Part shown: positions 6,737 to 14,293 of the stretch, one piece after another | Layout: each line of letters begins with the position of its first letter | How positions within the stretch are numbered: position 1 is the stretch's first letter | DNA from: DASPHG01 sp035629775 | GTDB lineage: Bacteria > Actinomycetota > Thermoleophilia > Solirubrobacterales > Thermoleophilaceae | Assembly: GCA_035629775.1 (NCBI GenBank) | Contig: DASPHG010000010.1 | Coordinates: forward strand, 12,254 to 76,253 | Direction of reading: 5' to 3' | DNA length: 64,000 bases | Position numbers and translations under genes: made by a program | Notes under the pieces: model-generated | Told to the model about the DNA's origin: nothing | Seen by the model: only the letters and a program-made list of their open reading frames with translations | The model's database searches: none

Positions 6737-7654
6737 GTGACCGACGCCGCCTCGACGCGCATGGCGCGCGACGACTTCCAGGCCACCAGCGACCCTGCGC
6801 TGCAGGCGGGCGCCGACCGCGGCGACGTGAACCTCCTGAGCTACGCCGAGCTCTACCGGCTGTGGGAGCGCCAGCAGTGGAGCGTGCAGGACATCGACTT
6901 CTCGCAGGACCGCATCGACTGGCACGAGCGGATCCCGGAGGAGGAGCGCTACCAGCGCATGTACGGGCTGTCGTCGTTCTTCATCGGCGAGCAGCGAGTC
7001 GCGGCCGAGCTGGGCCCGATGATGCGCGCCGCGCCCGACGAGGAGATGCGGATCTTCCTCTGCACCCAGATCGCCGACGAGGCCCGGCACGTCGCGTTCT
7101 TCGACCGCTTCTACTCAGAGGTGGGCGTGCTCGAGTCCGACGACCTGGCGGCACGGCTCGAGGAGACCAGCGCGCACCTGAACCCGAACTTCGGCGTGCT
7201 GTTCGACGAGATGCTCGCCGGCCGCGTGGACCGGCTGGCGCGCGAGCCCGAGGACCTCGAGACGCTCGTCGAGGCAGTGACGCTCTACCACATGATCATC
7301 GAGGGCATGCTCGCTCTCACAGGCCAGCACTTCATCATCAGCTACAACGAGGAGAACGGCACGCTCCCGGGCTTCGTCGAGGGCTTCAACAACGTCGCCC
7401 GGGACGAGCACCGCCACGTCGCGTTCGGCGCTCGGTTCCTGCGCGATATGGCCCAGCGTGGCGAGCGCTACCGCGACGCGATCACGCGCACGCTGGTCGA
7501 GGCCGGTCCCGCCGCCGACGGCGTGCTGACGCCGCCGTGGTACGAGGAGGGACAGGAGCTGTTCGGCGTCTCCCTGGACGAGACGCGCGCGTTCGCGATG
7601 AAGGCGCTCGACCGGCGCCTCAAGGTCATTGGGCTGACGCCCACTGCCGCCTAG
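6737..7654 (+). CDS. R2-like ligand-binding oxidase (R2lox)
   Basis: 305 residues of the ferritin-like ribonucleotide-reductase R2 superfamily. Metal ligands are visible: Glu85 (GEQRV), Glu115/His118 (DEARH), Glu189 (IIEG) and Glu224/His227 (DEHRH). Val88 and Tyr184 occupy the spacing of the Val-Tyr ether cross-link of R2lox (three after the first Glu, five before the fourth), which separates it from true R2 subunits. R2lox assembles a Mn/Fe centre, binds a long-chain fatty-acid-like ligand and is proposed to oxidise lipophilic substrates. No large R1 subunit is nearby. The GTG at 6737 follows the lipoprotein by 11 bases. The stop shares CTAG with csaA. Confidence 0.88.
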   Translation: MTDAASTRMARDDFQATSDPALQAGADRGDVNLLSYAELYRLWERQQWSVQDIDFSQDRIDWHERIPEEERYQRMYGLSSFFIGEQRVAAELGPMMRAAPDEEMRIFLCTQIADEARHVAFFDRFYSEVGVLESDDLAARLEETSAHLNPNFGVLFDEMLAGRVDRLAREPEDLETLVEAVTLYHMIIEGMLALTGQHFIISYNEENGTLPGFVEGFNNVARDEHRHVAFGARFLRDMAQRGERYRDAITRTLVEAGPAADGVLTPPWYEEGQELFGVSLDETRAFAMKALDRRLKVIGLTPTAA

Positions 7655-7980
7655 GCGATCCGGTCTCCCAGGGCGACGTCCTCGTCGGGGCGCAGGAGCA
7701 CGACGCCCTTCTCGCCGTCCATCGCCCCGAGGACCAGCACCTCGGACTCGAATCCGGCGATCCGTCGCGGCGGGAAGTTCACGACCGCGACCACGAGCCG
7801 CCGCTCGAGCTCCTCGCGCGCGTAGTGGGCGATCTGCGCCGACGAATGCTTGACGCCGATCTCGGGACCGAAGTCGATCTCGAGCTTCCAGGCCGGGTTC
7901 CGCGCCTCGGGGAACTCGTCCACGCGGACGACGCGGCCCACGCGCATGTCGATCCTCTGGAATTCTTCGATCGACGCCAC
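7651..7980 (-). CDS. csaA: CsaA-like tRNA-binding (OB-fold) protein
   Basis: 109 residues matching the stand-alone tRNA-binding domain also found at the C-terminus of methionyl-tRNA synthetase and in Arc1p/EMAP-II. Visible motifs are FQRIDMRVGRVVRVDEFP, ARNPAWKLEIDFGPE, SSAQIAHY and VVAVVNFPPRRIAG, which is a normal full length. CsaA proteins bind the tRNA elbow and have been described as secretion-related chaperones in Bacillus. The GTG at 7980 is used. It lies 8 bases downstream of the sigma factor gene's stop on the same strand and may be co-transcribed with it. Confidence 0.9.
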   Translation of the reverse strand: MASIEEFQRIDMRVGRVVRVDEFPEARNPAWKLEIDFGPEIGVKHSSAQIAHYAREELERRLVVAVVNFPPRRIAGFESEVLVLGAMDGEKGVVLLRPDEDVALGDRIA

Positions 7981-7988
7981 GCGGGCCG

Positions 7989-9464
7989 TCAGAGAGCGGA
8001 CCGCGGTTCCGGCTCGCCCGCGACCGGGGCCGGCTGAGGCTCCTCGGGCGTGCTGCGTGCCTCGCCGGGCGGAGTCGTCGGCTGGGTCTGCTGCATCCCC
8101 GGATCCTCTTCTGCCGGGGGCGGCGGAGGCGGCTCCTCCTCGCCGGGTTCCTCGGTCGGCTCGACCGGCCCGTCTTCGTCGGGAAGCGTGGTCGTCGAGC
8201 CGTCCTCGTCCACCACGGTGCCCGCCTGGATGGGCTCGTCCGGCTCCTCGGCGGGCGGCTCCTCAGCGGGCGGCTCGACGGGGATGATCGCGGCGGGCTC
8301 GGGCTCAGGCTCGGGGTCCGGCGCCGGCTGCTGCGGCTCGGACTGCTTCTCCTCGTCCGCCGGGGCCTGCGCCGGCTTGGCGGCGACCTGGGGCGGTGCA
8401 GGCTGCGGTGCCGCGGCGACATCCGCGGCGGAGGTCGACGCGATGGCGGCCGGAGCGACGGCCACGTCGGCCGGGTCCCTCTGGGTGACCTTGTTCACCT
8501 CGACCGCCCCCGCGGTGACGATCGTGACTGCTGCCAGGCCCGCGACTGCCTTCGACGCGACGGCCCCGATGCCGGCCGACAGGGCCCCGCCCGCAGCGGC
8601 GCCGCCGGCGGCGCCGCCCGCGGCGCCCGCCCCGCCCCCGACGAGCGAGCTGCCGACGGCGCTCGAGCCGACCTTTGCCAGGAAGAGCTTCTTGACCAGC
8701 ACGAGCAGGCCGATCGGGTAGACGGCGGCGAGCGCCCGGTTCGCCCTGCGCAGCTCCGAACGGAAGAGACGGCAGCGCTCGCAGTGCTTCAGGTGGCGGC
8801 GGACCGGCGCTGTCGTCTTCGTGATCCCCTCGGCGACCTGGCCCAGCTCGAGCCGCACCTCGCTGCAGGTGAGGAGGCGCGCCTCGGCGGCCTCGGCCAA
8901 CGACACGCGCGCGCGCACGAGGAGCGACTTGACGCTCGGCACGGTGGTGTCCATCGCCTCGGCGATCTGGTCGTAGGAGAGGGCGTCGATCTCGCGCAGG
9001 AGCAGTGCCGTGCGCTGAGTCTCCGGCAGGTCCTGCACGTCCGCGACGATCTGGCGGAACTCCTCGCGGCGGTGGACCGTGTCGGCCGTGGTGACGCCCC
9101 CGTCCCGCTCGAACACGTCCATCGAGTCGAGCCCGGCCGCCGACGGCTTCCGAAGGTGGTTGAGACAGCGGTTGCGCGCGATCCGGTAGAGCCACGGGCG
9201 CGCGTTGATCGGCCTCTCGTCCGCGAGCATCGCGTTGAAGGCCGCGGTGAACACCTCCTGCAACACGTCCTCGGCGTCCTCGGTGGATCCGAGCATGTGG
9301 CGGCAGAAGGCGAGGAGGCGCGACTGGTAGCGCTGGAAGAGCGCGTCGAAGGCGCCGTGGTGACCGCGCCGGATGAGCGCGATCAGGCGCTCGTCGCTCT
9401 GAAGCCGAAGGAGCGGCGAGCGGCCCGCGAGGGCACCACTGGGGTTTAGGGCATGCGCTTCCAT
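7989..9464 (-). CDS. ECF sigma factor with fused anti-sigma-like zinc motif and long Pro/Glu tail
   Basis: 491 residues, more than twice the size of a usual ECF factor. Region 2 is at about 33-100 (DAEDVLQEVFTAAF) and region 4 at about 145-195 (LPETQRTALLLREIDALSYD). It then has Cys200 and H224-x3-C228-x2-C231, the pattern of zinc-binding anti-sigma factors. A hydrophobic/Gly-Ala-rich stretch follows (about 245-325), perhaps including a membrane segment, then about 165 residues rich in Pro, Glu and Ala. I infer a self-regulated or membrane-tethered sigma factor. Its target is unknown; csaA downstream and the copper genes upstream are on the same strand. The ATG is at 9464. Confidence 0.82.
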   Translation of the reverse strand: MEAHALNPSGALAGRSPLLRLQSDERLIALIRRGHHGAFDALFQRYQSRLLAFCRHMLGSTEDAEDVLQEVFTAAFNAMLADERPINARPWLYRIARNRCLNHLRKPSAAGLDSMDVFERDGGVTTADTVHRREEFRQIVADVQDLPETQRTALLLREIDALSYDQIAEAMDTTVPSVKSLLVRARVSLAEAAEARLLTCSEVRLELGQVAEGITKTTAPVRRHLKHCERCRLFRSELRRANRALAAVYPIGLLVLVKKLFLAKVGSSAVGSSLVGGGAGAAGGAAGGAAAGGALSAGIGAVASKAVAGLAAVTIVTAGAVEVNKVTQRDPADVAVAPAAIASTSAADVAAAPQPAPPQVAAKPAQAPADEEKQSEPQQPAPDPEPEPEPAAIIPVEPPAEEPPAEEPDEPIQAGTVVDEDGSTTTLPDEDGPVEPTEEPGEEEPPPPPPAEEDPGMQQTQPTTPPGEARSTPEEPQPAPVAGEPEPRSAL

Positions 9465-9543
9465 GGGAGCTGCGGCCTCCAGGCCTACAGACAGGGTAGA
9501 CCCGAAGGAGTTGCGGTCCTATACCGCAGCTGGGGGATGGGGC

Positions 9544-11205
9544 TCAGTCGTCGCGGATCTCGAACTCCGTCGTGGCGGAGTACTCGTCGAAGGCAGACAC
9601 GCGCGCGGTCACCGTGGCCTCCCAGGTTCCCGCGACGCCGAGGGCGGAGTCGCGCAGCTCGTAGTGGGCGGGGCCCTTTCGCGGGATGTCGAGCTCGATC
9701 GGCCCGATGTCCTCCTCCGGTTGGACCAACTCGATCCGCAGCTCCTTCACCCGGTCGATCTGCTCGCCCGTGCGCCGGTCGAACAGGTACAGGTGGTAGT
9801 CCGTCGGGCCAACCGAGCCCGGCTCGATGTCCATCTGCAGCCGCATCGGGCCGAGGTCGAGCTCGCGCAACACCGGGCCGCCCGAGATCGTCTCCGGTGG
9901 CGCTGCCCGCACGAGCGTGGCGGTCGCTCCGATGACGAGGACGGCGAGCAGCACCTCCGCGCGCATCGCCCGGCGCAGTGCCGGCGCGTCGTCGGAAGCC
10001 CCCGCGGCCAGCCGGGCGGCCCGGCGGCGGTTGCCGGCGGCCAGGCCGATGATCCCGGCCAGCAGCACGATCTTCGCCAGTAGCGCCAGGCCGTAGGTGG
10101 TGTCGAAGAACGCACCGATGGAGCCCATGTAGAACCAGGCCTGTACGGAGCCGGCGACGACGAGAACGACGATCGCGGGGATGGCGAGACGCGAGAAGCG
10201 GCTCGTGGCCTCGGCCGCGCCGGCGGCGGGATCGCGGGACCGCCAGGGCCAGAAGCAGACGATGAGGAGCACGAGGCAGCCGAGCCAGGCGCCAGCGGCG
10301 ACCACGTGGACCACATCGGCCGGGATGAGAACGGCCTCCGGCGACTGCGTGGCGGCGTGCCCCCCGTACGGCAGCGAGCCGACGATGACGGCGAGCAGCG
10401 CCGCGAGCGCGACGGCCTCGCCGCGGGCGCGGAAGCCGCGGTAGCGCGAGAGGTAGAGGAGCACGACGCCCCAGGTGATCGCGCGCAGGAGCCACGCCTC
10501 GCCGGTCTTCGTGTCGAGCGAGGCCTCGAGCACCTCCGAGTCGAGCGCGTCCCCGATGCCCGTACCGGTTCCGAGGGCGCCCTGGAGCACGAGGCCGGCA
10601 AGGGAGGAGACGAGACCGACGGCGGCGGCTCCGAGCAGGAGCCGTCCGGGCCATGCCTGCTCGCCGTCGGGGCGCCAGATCGCGAGCCGGAACACGACCG
10701 CGCCGAGAAGCAGCAGCAGCGCCGCGTAGTGCAGGCCGCGCGCGAGGCCGTAGGTGCCCTCGACGACGGCGCCGGCGGACGAGCGCGCGAGAAGCTCGGC
10801 GACCTCGGGCGTGTCGCGATCGGTCGTGACCTGCTCGCCGACGCCGAACGCGAAGCCGCCCGAGACCGGATGCCCGTCGGCGGAGGTGACGCGATAGGTG
10901 GTCGTGTAGATGCCGCGCCCGAGCCCATCCTCCAGGTCTACGCTCACGCTGGACTGCCTGCCGTCCGGATAGCCGACCTCCCCCGCGTCGACCTGCTCGC
11001 CGTCCTCGTCATAGACGCGAACGGCGCCGACGCTCGCCACGACGGGCTCGTTGAAGTCGAGCTGCACCCGCGGTGGTGCCTCTGTGACCGTCGAGCTCTG
11101 ATGCGGCGTCGTGTGGGTGAGCACCGCATGGGCGGCCGCCTCGCCCGGCAGGGCGAGCGCGACGGCCGCGACGAGCGCGACCGCCCGTGCAGTGCTGCGG
11201 ATCAC
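9544..11205 (-). CDS. CopC-CopD fusion copper protein
   Basis: 553 residues. The signal peptide ends before His26 (AAAHAVLTHT), giving the N-terminal His of the CopC copper site. Asp110 and His112 (SADGHPVSGGF) supply the rest, so the Cu(II) site looks intact. A CopD-type membrane domain of about eight helices follows (about 150-420, including RGLHYAALLLLLGAVVFRLA). A C-terminal exported beta domain of the YtkA type follows (about 435-553). It is predicted to take up or buffer copper at the outer face and move it through the membrane. It overlaps ycnI by four bases, so the two are translated together. Confidence 0.9.
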   Translation of the reverse strand: MIRSTARAVALVAAVALALPGEAAAHAVLTHTTPHQSSTVTEAPPRVQLDFNEPVVASVGAVRVYDEDGEQVDAGEVGYPDGRQSSVSVDLEDGLGRGIYTTTYRVTSADGHPVSGGFAFGVGEQVTTDRDTPEVAELLARSSAGAVVEGTYGLARGLHYAALLLLLGAVVFRLAIWRPDGEQAWPGRLLLGAAAVGLVSSLAGLVLQGALGTGTGIGDALDSEVLEASLDTKTGEAWLLRAITWGVVLLYLSRYRGFRARGEAVALAALLAVIVGSLPYGGHAATQSPEAVLIPADVVHVVAAGAWLGCLVLLIVCFWPWRSRDPAAGAAEATSRFSRLAIPAIVVLVVAGSVQAWFYMGSIGAFFDTTYGLALLAKIVLLAGIIGLAAGNRRRAARLAAGASDDAPALRRAMRAEVLLAVLVIGATATLVRAAPPETISGGPVLRELDLGPMRLQMDIEPGSVGPTDYHLYLFDRRTGEQIDRVKELRIELVQPEEDIGPIELDIPRKGPAHYELRDSALGVAGTWEATVTARVSAFDEYSATTEFEIRDD

Positions 11206-11894
11206 GCGGTGCGGCGCGCCCGGCGGGCGCTCAGCACGCCCGCCAGCCCGAGCGCGAGGCCGAGTCCGCCGACGATCAGTGCGACCACGGCGAGCCCGTT
11301 CCCGTCGTCCTCCTCGTCGTCGCCACTGTCGTCATCGACGGCGGCCGCTGCCGGCGCTGTCGGGTCCGTCGGCTCGGCCGCCGACTCGTCGGCGGCGGCG
11401 GTGAGCTCCACCTGCGGCGCCGGCTCCTCCGCGTCGGGCGGTCCGATCCAGCGAACGACCTCACCGCTCGAGTAGGTCTGGAGCGCCTTGAACGTCAGCG
11501 TGCCCGGCTCCTCGGGCATCCGCAGCGAGAGCCCGAAGTCCTGGAACTGGCCAGGCTGTACTCCGTCGCCCTGCGCGGTGAAAGTGACGGTGTCGACGCG
11601 CTCCGTCTGCCGCTCGCCGAATACCTCGACCGGCTCGTCGAGCTTCACCATCTTCACCTGCGTGTCCCAGCCCGGGACGGGCTCGTGCGAGATGAAGATG
11701 AAGCCGGGCGGGAACTTCATCTGGACCTTCGCGGTTGACGCGTCGTCGCGCTCGTTCGGCACGCGCACGTCGAGGCGGGTGAACTCGCCGGCCGGCGCCT
11801 CGGCCGGCTGGAGGGTCACGTGAGCGGATGCGAGCGCCGGGAGGATCCCGAGCGCGAGCGCAGCCAACATCGTCGTACGACTGAGCTTCCTCAT
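11202..11894 (-). CDS. ycnI: YcnI-family (DUF1775) copper-binding membrane protein
   Basis: 230 residues. The signal peptide leaves His25 as the mature N-terminus (ALASAHVTLQPAEAPAGEFT), the residue that begins the monohistidine copper brace in YcnI. The domain continues with VRVPNERDD, FPPGFIFIS and PVPGWDTQVK (the conserved Trp). After an acidic Pro/Ala linker comes one membrane helix (LAVVALIVGGLGLALGLAGV) and a basic tail, so it stays anchored outside. It lies directly upstream of the CopC-CopD fusion with a four-base overlap. A reasonable Shine-Dalgarno (AAAGGA) precedes the ATG. Confidence 0.9.
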   Translation of the reverse strand: MRKLSRTTMLAALALGILPALASAHVTLQPAEAPAGEFTRLDVRVPNERDDASTAKVQMKFPPGFIFISHEPVPGWDTQVKMVKLDEPVEVFGERQTERVDTVTFTAQGDGVQPGQFQDFGLSLRMPEEPGTLTFKALQTYSSGEVVRWIGPPDAEEPAPQVELTAAADESAAEPTDPTAPAAAAVDDDSGDDEEDDGNGLAVVALIVGGLGLALGLAGVLSARRARRTA

Positions 11895-11930
11895 TGAACT
11901 GTCCTTTCGTCGAAGTGGTGTGAAAACCGA

Positions 11931-12506
11931 CTACGACAGGACAGGCGGCCCGCGCCCGGCAAGGCGCCGCGCGAGGACCGACCGCGGCGCTGCGAGTGTG
12001 GGGAGGCTCGGAACGGTAGGCCTGACCAGGAGGCGCCGGGCCTTTGCGCGGCGGCGCTCGAGCGCCCAGCGGACGACGGACGCCGCGCCGCGCAAGAGGA
12101 GCGCGATCGCCGCGGCCGCCGCGGCCGCCAGTGGGATCGCGGCCCAGCCGCCCGCAGCCAGCAGCTCGCCGAGCTCCGGCAGGCGGCCGTGCGTCAGGAA
12201 GGTTTCGACGCTCTCCTGCGCGCCGAATGCGCTGAGCAGCGTCACCGTCATCACGAACCACAGGATTCGGCCGCTCGGAAGCGCCGGCGGCGCGCCGGTG
12301 CGGGTGCGTGCGACGACCACCAACAGGTGCGCCAGCGTGATCAACGCCAGGACGATCGAGAGCGGACCGAGCCAGGTCAGGTAGCCGTGCGCCGTGGACA
12401 GCTGGTGTTCGTGCTGCGGTGGGGCAACGGCGTAGCGCCCGTAGTGAACAGCCAGCACGCCGAGGACGGCGAGCGCCGCGGCCCTTAGTCGCCAGATGCC
12501 GGTCAT
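11931..12506 (-). CDS. Multi-pass membrane protein next to copper genes
   Basis: 191 residues with four hydrophobic segments (about 5-20, 45-65, 80-100 and 120-145) and a very basic C-terminal tail. A His-rich loop after the first helix (HYGRYAVAPPQHEHQLSTAH) could bind metal. I do not recognise a named family. Its place 36 bases upstream of ycnI, on the same strand, suggests it belongs to the copper operon. The ATG at 12506 starts the first helix cleanly; no clear Shine-Dalgarno is visible. Confidence 0.65.
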   Translation of the reverse strand: MTGIWRLRAAALAVLGVLAVHYGRYAVAPPQHEHQLSTAHGYLTWLGPLSIVLALITLAHLLVVVARTRTGAPPALPSGRILWFVMTVTLLSAFGAQESVETFLTHGRLPELGELLAAGGWAAIPLAAAAAAAIALLLRGAASVVRWALERRRAKARRLLVRPTVPSLPTLAAPRSVLARRLAGRGPPVLS

Positions 12507-12546
12507 GGCGGCCAGCAGTTTGGCGGATGCCGGGTCGGCGCGCGCC

Positions 12547-12948
12547 TTATGCGTCCACGTCGTCGAGCTCGCGCGCAAGCTGCTCGACGCGCGCCGCGAT
12601 GTCGTCGCGGGTCGCGCGGACCTCCTCGACGGGCCGCCCTTTCGGGTCGGCCAGCTTCCAGTCGAGGTAGCGCTTGCCGGGAATGTAGGGGCACTCGTCC
12701 CCGCAGCCCATCGTGACTACGACATCCGCCTGTTCGGCAAGCTCTGTCGTCAGCCTCATCGGCTCGCGGTCTTCGAGGTCAATGCCGAGCTCGCGCATTA
12801 CCTCGACCACCTCGGGGTGGACGCGCTCTCCCGGGGTCGTGCCGGCCGAGAGTGCCCGGTGGCGGCCGGCGGCCGCGCGCTCGAAGAGCGCCTGACTCAT
12901 CTGCGAGCGCCCGGCGTTGTGGAGGCAGACGAAGAGCGCGGTCGCCAT
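12547..12948 (-). CDS. arsC: Arsenate reductase, low-molecular-weight phosphatase family
   Basis: 133 residues. The phosphate loop CLHNAGRSQMS has the nucleophile Cys8. Cys82 and Cys86 sit in GCGDECPYIPGKRYLDW, the redox pair region of this family. It reduces arsenate to arsenite using a thioredoxin- or mycothiol-type donor. The ATG overlaps the arsM stop as TGATG (base 12948 shared), so translation is coupled. It is the last gene of arsR-arsM-arsC. Confidence 0.93.
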   Translation of the reverse strand: MATALFVCLHNAGRSQMSQALFERAAAGRHRALSAGTTPGERVHPEVVEVMRELGIDLEDREPMRLTTELAEQADVVVTMGCGDECPYIPGKRYLDWKLADPKGRPVEEVRATRDDIAARVEQLARELDDVDA

Positions 12949-13811
12949 CAGGGCTTGCGCGCGCGAACGATCGCCGACGATGCATGCTCGTGCACGCGGT
13001 GCGTGGGGTTCACCTCGATGTCGGTCAGGCCGGCGTCGGCGAGCGCGGCGCGGAACTCGTCCTCGGTCAGCGCGCCGGCGATGCAGCCGGTCCATTGCGC
13101 CATGTCCGCGCGTGTCGCGTCATCCATTTCCGGGTCGGCGATGACGTCCGAGACGGCGAACCGGCCGCCCGAGCGCAGGACACGCGCGGTCTCTGTGATG
13201 ACCCTGCGCTTGTCGGCGGCGAGATTGATGACGCAGTTCGAGATGACGACATCAACGCTCTCGTCCGGAAGGGGGATCTCCTCGATGTAGCCCTTGATGA
13301 ACTCGGCGTTTGTGATGCCCGCCCGAGCCGCGTTCCTGCGCGCGAGCTCCAGCATCTCGTCGGTCATGTCGAGGCCGATCACCCTGCCGGTCTCGCCTAC
13401 GCGCTGTGCGCTGATGAGAACGTCGGCGCCTGCGCCCGAGCCCAGGTCGAGCACGGTCTCGCCCTTGCTGAGGGCAGCGACCGCGGTCGGCACACCGCAG
13501 CCGAGCGAAGCCTCGACGGCTCCGCCGGCGGCATCCGCCTCCTCGCCGTAGAGCGAGCCGCCGAATACGAGGTCTCCGCGTTCGTCCGTCAGTCCGACAG
13601 GGCCGCAGCCGCAGCCGCTCTCGGCGGGCGCGGCCGTCGCCGCTGCGGCGTAGCGCTCGCGAACGGTTTCACGGATGTCGTCGGGCTTGCCGGCGGCGCA
13701 GCCACAGCTACCTCCCGCCGCGGCGGTCCCGCAGCATGCGTCCTTGTCGCCGGGCTCGCAACAGGTCGCCTGCGCGGCCGGAGAACAGCAGGTCGTCGTC
13801 AGTTCAGCCAT
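12948..13811 (-). CDS. arsM: Arsenite S-adenosylmethionine methyltransferase with Cys-rich N-terminal extension
   Basis: 287 residues. The SAM site is VLDLGSGAGADVLISA (about 120-134). Likely arsenite-binding cysteines are Cys105 (LGCGVP), Cys193 (ISNCVINL) and Cys243 (WTGCIAGA), with an extra GCGCG at 67-69. Unusually, the first 38 residues carry eight Cys (8, 9, 17, 18, 26, 27, 36, 38), mostly as CC pairs, resembling a metal-buffering tail. It methylates arsenite to volatile or less retained species, given that no efflux pump is in the operon. The ATG at 13811 overlaps the arsR end by 13 bases. Confidence 0.92.
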   Translation of the reverse strand: MAELTTTCCSPAAQATCCEPGDKDACCGTAAAGGSCGCAAGKPDDIRETVRERYAAAATAAPAESGCGCGPVGLTDERGDLVFGGSLYGEEADAAGGAVEASLGCGVPTAVAALSKGETVLDLGSGAGADVLISAQRVGETGRVIGLDMTDEMLELARRNAARAGITNAEFIKGYIEEIPLPDESVDVVISNCVINLAADKRRVITETARVLRSGGRFAVSDVIADPEMDDATRADMAQWTGCIAGALTEDEFRAALADAGLTDIEVNPTHRVHEHASSAIVRARKP

Positions 13812-14152
13812 GCGGACAGCTCCTTCAGCGCCTCGGGTTGGACGTAGTAGTAGGCCCACAGGCCGCGCCGCTCGACGCCCACGATGCCGGCGTCCCGGAG
13901 CTTCTTCAGATGCTCAGAGAGCGTCGACTGCTTGATGTCGAACAGCGGCTGGAGTTCGCAGACGCACACCTCGCCCGCGTGCTTTCGCAGGACATCGACG
14001 AGCTGCAGGCGCGTCGGGTCGCCGAGGGCCTTGGCGACCGCCGCCAGCCGCTCGGCGCTCGCGCGGCTCACATCCGGGTGGACGAGGGGCTCGCAGCACG
14101 GCTCGCCGACGGGGCGCTTGGTCTTCGGCGCGAGCGCGAGCGTTTGGGGCAT
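13799..14152 (-). CDS. arsR: ArsR-family arsenic-responsive repressor
   Basis: 117 residues with the winged-helix core LGDPTRLQLVDVL ... DIKQSTLSEHLKKLRDAGIV. Cysteines suited to As(III) binding are C63-V-C65 (EVCVCEL) at the start of the helix-turn-helix, and a vicinal pair C19-C20 (GEPCCEP) in the N-terminal arm. The repressor should leave DNA when arsenite bridges these thiols. It heads the arsR-arsM-arsC operon. A palindrome upstream (14174-14189) is a probable operator. Confidence 0.92.
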   Translation of the reverse strand: MPQTLALAPKTKRPVGEPCCEPLVHPDVSRASAERLAAVAKALGDPTRLQLVDVLRKHAGEVCVCELQPLFDIKQSTLSEHLKKLRDAGIVGVERRGLWAYYYVQPEALKELSAWLN

Positions 14153-14173
14153 GCACCGACGGTATCACATTAC

Positions 14174-14189
14174 ATCGGCGTTCACCGAT
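14174..14189. promoter_or_regulatory. Probable ArsR operator palindrome
   Basis: ATCGG-cgttca-CCGAT is an inverted repeat with five-base arms and a six-base spacer, 22 bases upstream of the arsR start and 5 bases past the tRNA-Leu 3' end. The size and position fit dimeric ArsR binding for autoregulation. An AT-richer TAATGTGAT on the minus strand (around 14166-14173) may be part of the promoter. Confidence 0.5.
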
Positions 14190-14193
14190 ATAG

Positions 14194-14276
14194 TGCCCGG
14201 AGTGGGATTCGAACCCACACGCCCCGAAGGGCTCTGGCTTTTAAGGCCATAGCGTCTGCCGTTCCGCCATCCGGGC
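14194..14276 (-). tRNA. tRNA-Leu (anticodon UAA)
   Basis: An 83-base type II tRNA on the minus strand. The acceptor arms GCCCGGA/TCCGGGC pair over seven bases and the discriminator is A. The anticodon loop CTTAAAA gives UAA. The variable arm is the hairpin GCCCTTCGGGGC, and the T arm GTGGGTTCGAATCCCAC is standard. No CCA is encoded. It reads the TTA codon, which is very rare in this GC-rich sequence; the Streptomyces counterpart is bldA. Confidence 0.95.
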
Positions 14277-14293
14277 GGATCGAGTCTAGGCCG

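Noticed and set aside
9463..11475. Long plus-strand open frames over the copper genes
   Set aside because: CopC-CopD and YcnI on the minus strand have signal peptides, copper ligands and a coupled overlap; the plus-strand frames have none.
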